Origin: Streptomyces sp. JJ66
GTDB lineage: Bacteria > Actinomycetota > Actinomycetes > Streptomycetales > Streptomycetaceae
Length of the DNA: 38,792 nt
Direction: 5' to 3'
Assembly (NCBI RefSeq): GCF_019303495.1
Contig: NZ_JAEVFI010000020.1
Coordinates: 63,948 to 102,739, forward strand
Of the stretch, positions 34,898-38,792 are shown in pieces. The position numbers and the translations under genes were made by a program. The notes beneath the pieces are model-generated. The model saw nothing but the letters and a program-made list of their open reading frames with translations, was not told the origin of the DNA and searched no databases. The stretch's first letter is position 1, and the number at the start of each line of letters is the position of its first letter.

Positions 34898-35275
34898 TCA
34901 GATGCGCCAGTGTCGGATGTGTTCGGCGCAGGTGAACACGTCCGCTTGGCCGGTCCGGACGGCGTGGGCGAGGTCGATGAAGCCGCCGTACGGTTCGGCG
35001 AGGCCTTCGCCGGATGCCTGCATGTAGGAGATCGCCACGAGGGCGGCGAAGGTGGGGTTGCGCGCGGGCAGCGGGCGGATACTGACGATTTCGTGGAACA
35101 GCGCGGCCGCACGCCATGAGGCGTCGGGCAGGTACCCGAGCCGGGGAGTGTTGACCCGGTGGCGGGCCACCGCGGCCAGCAGACCTGAGAAGTCGCTCAC
35201 TTCGAGCGCCTTGGGAAGGAACTCGGCCTGCTGCTCAAGCAGCCACGCCACATCGATGTAGAGCTCGGGCGGCAT
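34898..35275 (-). CDS. Fic/Doc-related toxin component
   Basis: In the 125-residue product, the overall pattern (IDVAWLLEQQ; LLAAVARHRVN; AALFHEIVSIRPLPARNPTF; YMQASG; DLAHAVRTGQADV) matches the actinobacterial 'Fic family toxin component' group. The canonical HxFxDGNxR motif is degenerate (here IRPLPARNPTF), so AMP- or phospho-transfer activity is doubtful and the mechanism may differ from Doc. It starts three bases after the stop of the antitoxin gene, a typical toxin-antitoxin order. Confidence 0.78.
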   Translation of the reverse strand: MPPELYIDVAWLLEQQAEFLPKALEVSDFSGLLAAVARHRVNTPRLGYLPDASWRAAALFHEIVSIRPLPARNPTFAALVAISYMQASGEGLAEPYGGFIDLAHAVRTGQADVFTCAEHIRHWRI

Positions 35276-35278
35276 CGC

Positions 35279-35533
35279 TCAGGCGGCCTTCGCCCCGGGG
35301 CGGCCGGTAGCGTCGGGTTCCTCGTCGGGGAACGCGGCCGCGAACTCCTGCACCAGCCCGGACTTGGTCAGCTCCCGGAAGCGGGCCGCCGCCAGTTCCA
35401 GACGCGGATCGCGCTCGGCAGCTTCCGTGAGCAGCGCCGTGACCGTCGTCTGTTCCGCCTCGGCGCGCAGCTTGAGCCGCTCGGCCGTCTCCGGGCTCAC
35501 CCGGATAGTGATCTTCTCTGTCTTCTCGCCCAT
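35279..35533 (-). CDS. ribbon-helix-helix-type antitoxin
   Basis: In the 84-residue product, the N-terminus (KITIRVSPETAERLKLRAEA) is a standard ribbon-helix-helix DNA-binding motif. The acidic tail (about 60-84) probably wraps and neutralises the toxin encoded downstream. ATG at 35533 is preferred over the upstream start at 35554 because the latter would lie inside the palindromic operator. An autorepressing pair is likely. Confidence 0.85.
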   Translation of the reverse strand: MGEKTEKITIRVSPETAERLKLRAEAEQTTVTALLTEAAERDPRLELAAARFRELTKSGLVQEFAAAFPDEEPDATGRPGAKAA

Positions 35534-35543
35534 ACCCGGCACT

Positions 35544-35561
35544 GTACGGCACATGCCATAC
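35544..35561. promoter_or_regulatory. palindromic operator of the toxin-antitoxin operon
   Basis: GTACGGCA-CA-TGCCATAC is an 18-bp near-perfect palindrome (one mismatched pair) just 10 bases upstream of the antitoxin start. This position and shape suit binding by the ribbon-helix-helix antitoxin. Confidence 0.7.
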
Positions 35562-35691
35562 AGAAGGCAGGGGGCAGCGGCACACAGCTGCGGTGTGTGC
35601 CCGGCTATCTCGCCGCGAGCAGCGCGCAGGTCACCGCTCCCCCCTCACACTCCTCGGTAAGTCCTCTCGTGCTCTCCTGCCGCGTCCGGGA

Positions 35692-35902
35692 GGGCCCGCC
35701 CCGCTCGGGCGGGGAACGACTGCTCGTCCAGGACCGGCGTCCCGTCCTTACCCGGACCACCCCCGCTCGCGCGGGGGCGACGTCCTCACCGAGGACGAGC
35801 TGGACGCGGCACCGGACCAACCCCGCAGGCGTGGGGACGACGGACCGGCTACGGCGCCAGCCGCCGTATAGGGGGAGCAACCCCGTCCCGTAGGGGGTCG
35901 AC
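35692..35902 (-). CRISPR. degenerate type I-E-like CRISPR array, four repeats
   Basis: Repeats lie at 35692-35720, 35753-35781, 35813-35841 and 35873-35902, each about 29 bases, with spacers of 31-32 bases and a period of 60-61. The core of the second is CCCCCGCTCGCGCGGGG, flanked by GGACCA on the left and CGAC on the right, the pattern of Streptomyces I-E repeats. The others differ at several positions. No cas gene exists in the window. The leader side is judged to be on the right, so the strand is given as minus. Confidence 0.82.
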
Positions 35903-36150
35903 CAGTTCGTCGGCGCTGTTCCAGCCCCGCGTCGGCACCACACCCGGGTTGCTGTCACGCCAGTCGCGCCGGGTCTGGATGGAGCGGGTGGAGGTGTGCC
36001 AGCAGGCGGCGTACACCCGGCGTGCCAGCGGCTGTGGCAGTCGTAGCGGGACCGCCTTCTCGTAGCCGCCGTCCCTGGATCTGGGCCAGTGGCCGGGGCC
36101 CAGGGCCTGATCGGGTACGGGCGGCCATCGCCGCTGTGCCCAGCCTCGGG

Positions 36151-36179
36151 CGGACCACCCCCGCTCGCGCGGGGACCAC
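36151..36179 (-). CRISPR. single consensus-like type I-E repeat next to an AT-rich leader-like stretch
   Basis: This 29-base unit has the same CGGACCA, CCCCCGCTCGCGCGGGG and ACCAC parts as a canonical repeat. To its right lies the local AT-rich tract TTTTTCGTTCGATTGC (36215-36230), as expected of a leader. To its left the next repeat is missing, and 248 bp of unrelated DNA separates it from the four-repeat array. Confidence 0.7.
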
Positions 36180-36284
36180 GCTTCTTGGCCTGGGGTTTGT
36201 CGGGTGTGGCAGTGGTTTTTCGTTCGATTGCTTTTGGGGTGGTTAGTGCGGGTGAGGCTACCGCTCGCCCCGGGGCCCGGCGCA

Positions 36285-36367
36285 CGGAGCAACCCTGCGA
36301 GGACGACCCCGCCGGGTTGGGTGGACACCAGCCGGGGGTGGACCACCCCCGCGGGCGCGGGGGCGAC
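36285..36367 (-). CRISPR. second CRISPR fragment (one shortened and one full repeat)
   Basis: A 23-base repeat with an internal deletion (36285-36307) and a full 29-base repeat (36339-36367) enclose a 31-base spacer. The orientation is the same as in the other units. This supports an array broken and partly deleted in several places. Confidence 0.65.
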
Positions 36368-36443
36368 CTACGTTGCGCCTCGGCCGACGTGGTCGGATCC
36401 GCCCTCGCTCGTTACCTCACCGGCTCGAAGCGAATCCGGGGGC

Positions 36444-37439
36444 TCACGAGAAGGCGACGCTGGAAACACGTGCCTTGTAGAACCGGGCATCACGCCCATA
36501 GCCTTCCAGTTGCCTCCTGAAGGACGGTTTTCCGGTGCTGTCGAAGAACTGCACGTACTTGCTCCACCACTGCTCGCTCGCCTGCACCCAGAAGGAGTTT
36601 CCGGAGGCGACTCTGGAATAGGACTTCACTCCGACTCCGGTCGGGTTCCAACCCTGGATCAGTCCGGTCGCCTTGTGGACCCGCTGGACGATTCCGCCTC
36701 CGGTGATGAGCAGGTAGGCGGAATTCCCGTAATCTGTATCGAGGCTGTGCCCGTTGTACGGCCGCTCGGGCCAGGAGTGTTTCCACACTAGTTCGAGCCT
36801 GGTGTCGAGGTGGTCTCCCGCGACCCGGTACTTGGCGAGGGTCCAGGTGCCGAGTGCCCACAAGTGGCTCCCGTCGTACCAGAGCCCGTGCGCTCCCTGG
36901 AACCTGATTTCCTGGACCCTCCGGAGGCTGCCCGGGTCATGGACGTCGGTGGGCCCGTACACGGTGAGGAAACCCGGCCAGTTCACTCGGTCGGAGTGCC
37001 CCGAGGACGCGGTCACGACGGCACCGATCCCGGGTATGCGCTCGATCGCGTGCGGCTTTCCGTAGGGCCTGGCGGACCACAGAAGTGCACCTGCCGGATC
37101 CTCGTTGGGCATGTCGACGATACCGACCTTGCCCTCCGACGCGGCGACCAGGGCAACCCATCCGAAAGCACCGGTGTCACGGAATCTGATGTCCGACAGA
37201 TGCCTCCACGTGTTCTTCCCCTCCTCGTCGATGGCTACGGGCGGCGACCAGCGCCATATCCGGTTGGCCGGAGTCCAGGGTTTGTTCACCGGATGGATGA
37301 GAATTTCGTTCGCCGCTTGCTCACAGACGGCCACGTGGTAAGTGCCGGCGGCGTACGCGTCGCCCGGCAGCGCCAACGACGCGAACGGCGCACCCACAGC
37401 AGTGGCAGCCGCACTCCTCAACAGATGTCTACGGTCCAT
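36444..37439 (-). CDS. secreted protein with Tat-type signal, beta-propeller-like
   Basis: The 331-residue product has an N-terminus MDRRHLLRSAAATAVGAPFA ending in a DAYAAG cleavage site, which looks like a twin-arginine signal peptide. The mature part has repeated beta-strand blocks (NRIWRWSPP; HLSDIRFRDTG; GKVGIVDMP; HLWALGTWTLAKYRV) suggesting a beta-propeller. It resembles the Streptomyces DUF6528-type secreted proteins, though I cannot confirm that. ATG at 37439 is chosen for the signal peptide. A longer frame starting upstream lacks support. It is a single gene next to the CRISPR remnants, and a surface or exported role is likely. Confidence 0.78.
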   Translation of the reverse strand: MDRRHLLRSAAATAVGAPFASLALPGDAYAAGTYHVAVCEQAANEILIHPVNKPWTPANRIWRWSPPVAIDEEGKNTWRHLSDIRFRDTGAFGWVALVAASEGKVGIVDMPNEDPAGALLWSARPYGKPHAIERIPGIGAVVTASSGHSDRVNWPGFLTVYGPTDVHDPGSLRRVQEIRFQGAHGLWYDGSHLWALGTWTLAKYRVAGDHLDTRLELVWKHSWPERPYNGHSLDTDYGNSAYLLITGGGIVQRVHKATGLIQGWNPTGVGVKSYSRVASGNSFWVQASEQWWSKYVQFFDSTGKPSFRRQLEGYGRDARFYKARVSSVAFS

Positions 37440-37790
37440 TCCCACCCCAGAAAGAAGATGCCGACCTCCTGTCGGCACCGGCCAACCTACCCCAGCGTTC
37501 TTGAATCCGGCCGCCTCCAGGCGGACTCGCCGCGAAGGGCGGGTACGGTAAGGACGAGACCTCGGATGGAAGGACAGTCAGCTGACTGCTGCCCTCCGCC
37601 GCGAGTTGGACACCGCCAGCGTGCGGGCGACCTTCGCGCACATCGGGCACAGATACCGCCCTCTCGGTGTGCTCGGGCAAGGGCCGCTGACTGTTCGCCC
37701 CACACCCTGCGCATCACGGTGACGATCTGCCGCTGCCCTGGCCCCCCAGCACGCCGCCCGCGCCACCGCCGAACAGAACGGGGATGCCCG

Positions 37791-37904
37791 ATGAACAGTA
37801 CCGTCCGCCTCGCGATGGCACGCGAGGCCACCCCCACCGGCTACCGCGAGGACAACGCCCTGACCGGCGTTCTGTGGAGCGGTCTCTACTCGTTCCGGCG
37901 GTGA
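37791..37904 (+). CDS. possible 37-residue basic peptide
   Basis: The ATG lies seven bases after a GGGG, and the product (MNSTVRLAMAREATPTGYRE...) ends in Arg-Arg. Its 3' end overlaps, on the opposite strand, the end of the small membrane-protein ORF. No similarity is recognised. Confidence 0.3.
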   Translation: MNSTVRLAMAREATPTGYREDNALTGVLWSGLYSFRR

Positions 37905-38077
37905 CCGATCCACAGAACCCGCACCATCTCAACCGCCGCCCGACGACGGGCAGGCTTGGCGGAGTACACCGCGGTGACCGCGAAGACCCCGATGAACAGT
38001 AGATAGGTCACAAGGGCCGCGAGCAGCATCCAGACAAGGGCCGGGACCTCGGCGAAAAACGGCAGTATCGCCGCCAC
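37886..38077 (-). CDS. small single-span membrane protein
   Basis: In the 63-residue product, a hydrophobic segment (ALVWMLLAALVTYLLFIGVF, about residues 13-32) extends further, followed by a basic tail (KPARRRAAVEMVRVLWIGHR). This topology is typical of short Streptomyces membrane proteins with a cytoplasmic C-terminus. GTG at 38077 follows GGAG. No partner is obvious nearby. Confidence 0.6.
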   Translation of the reverse strand: MAAILPFFAEVPALVWMLLAALVTYLLFIGVFAVTAVYSAKPARRRAAVEMVRVLWIGHRRNE

Positions 38078-38663
38078 AGCAGCTCCATCAGTACTTGGTC
38101 AATCTCCGCACTGACGGGGCGGCTTACCGCAGCATCCAGCGCCCGATCCAACGATCTTGAATCGTCGGCCGGTTCCACCCGCCCCTATCGGCTAGGCAGG
38201 ACGCCATCGCTGCGTACCCTCCGGCGGTCACGAGCCGCCTGCCGGGCGATCCCGGACGAGAGCTGACCTCAGAATGCCACAACCCAGCGACACGTGGAGG
38301 GCCCATGGCGGGATCGGCGGGCGGTTTACGTGGTGCTGGCAGGCGACCGCCATGCCCGGCGTGCGTACGCGGGTGTGTGCAGAACTGTGCCGTCATCCTG
38401 GCGCAGGTGCCGCGGGGAGGGGGGTGTGGGTGGTGAACGGTGGCGACCAAAACACCAAAATGCTGTGATCTGCGCCACATTAACGGGGGCTTGCGCAGGT
38501 CATGGGACTGTCTGCTATCGGAACATCACATTCCGCTCAGAACGTGTGTCGCTGAGTTAACCCTGGGGGGTGGCGATTTCGGTGATGTGGGTGGGAACGC
38601 ACGTTCCGCCGCTGCCCGCAGTACGCGGTCGGCGGTACCCCACTCGTATGCAGGGAGGACCTC
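38078..38663. other. gene-poor stretch with a small palindrome
   Basis: No ORF with convincing start, length and third-position GC was found on either strand. GGAACG-CA-CGTTCC (38594-38607) is a 14-bp palindrome about 57 bases before the GTG at 38664 and may be an operator. Confidence 0.45.
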
Positions 38664-38792
38664 GTGGGGCTTGAATGGCCCTGGTATGTGCTTGCACTCG
38701 TCGGCGCCTATCAGTTGACCGCCGCAGGGCGACGGCCTGGGCGTGCTCGCGCAGCGGCAGGCCTTGCTTGTCCGAGGTGGCGGCCACGTAGT
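38664..38792 (+). CDS. possible partial ORF at the window end
   Basis: AGGGAGGACCTC precedes the GTG, and the first residues (GLEWPWYVLALVGAYQLT) look like a membrane helix. After about 23 codons third-position GC falls, and the opposite strand also stays open, so a recombination joint or a different gene on the minus strand is possible. The frame runs off the window. Confidence 0.25.
   Translation, partial: MGLEWPWYVLALVGAYQLTAAGRRPGRARAAAGLACPRWRPRS

Noticed and set aside
35849..36346. 165-codon minus-strand frame between CRISPR units
   Set aside because: It runs through repeat units, so most of it cannot be a gene. The middle part (about 35903-36150) looks faintly protein-like but I recognise nothing.
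37487..37837. Overlapping ORFs in both strands between the Tat protein and the small membrane gene
   Set aside because: None has a proper start plus protein-like composition, and they read as GC-rich shadows.

Overview
The window looks like the core of a large Streptomyces (or close actinomycete) plasmid, probably a linear one, or a plasmid-derived island. The DNA is very GC-rich, third codon positions are mostly G or C, GTG and TTG starts are common, and there is a WhiB-like protein found only in actinobacteria. No ribosomal RNA, tRNA or housekeeping gene was seen. All identifications come from reading the sequence by eye, with no database search.

Positions 1-12227 hold a block of genes all read on the minus strand. 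Read in transcription order (right to left), they are a zinc-ribbon protein, several small coupled ORFs, a WhiB-like regulator, a huge coiled-coil membrane protein of DUF2637 type, a DUF6197-like protein, a small membrane protein, a GIY-YIG/winged-helix protein, a Gly/Ser-rich helical protein, a small helical protein, and finally a TraB/FtsK-type DNA translocase. The block ends with a strong hairpin and a 19-bp tandem repeat (1-80) that could be the transfer site. I read this as the conjugation module.

Positions 12196-16690 form a regulatory block on the plus strand. It holds two GntR/UTRA repressors with palindromic sites upstream, a UTRA-only protein without a DNA-binding domain, small ORFs, and a truncated HTH/TPR regulator. 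A segment of about 265-285 bp occurs twice, flanking the first GntR gene.

Positions 17398-24754 form a replication module. Coupled genes (overlaps ATGA, GTGA, GTGA) lead to a winged-helix Rep-like protein whose own coding sequence carries iterons and palindromes. This is followed by a DnaB-type helicase, a DUF6083-like protein, a DciA (DUF721) helicase-loader-like protein and a second DnaB-type helicase. The layout resembles the phage-like internal origin of linear plasmids such as pSLA2, with helicase-loading genes added.

Positions 24755-38792 are accessory. They contain gene remnants, an HTH-like protein, a ketosynthase plus hot-dog thioesterase pair, a badly decayed Tn3-family transposase, a UvrD-like helicase, and a three-gene operon (SLATT-like membrane protein, small HTH protein, minimal kinase-fold protein). 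A 993-bp insertion sequence has split the SLATT-like gene. Beyond these lie a Fic/Doc-like toxin-antitoxin pair with a palindromic operator, an orphan degenerate type I-E-like CRISPR array without cas genes, a Tat-signal secreted protein and small membrane-protein ORFs. The most interesting items are the replication module, the IS-split SLATT/kinase operon, the two GIY-YIG/winged-helix fusions of opposite domain order, and the GGTCCGGACC-saturated stretch within the DUF2637 gene.
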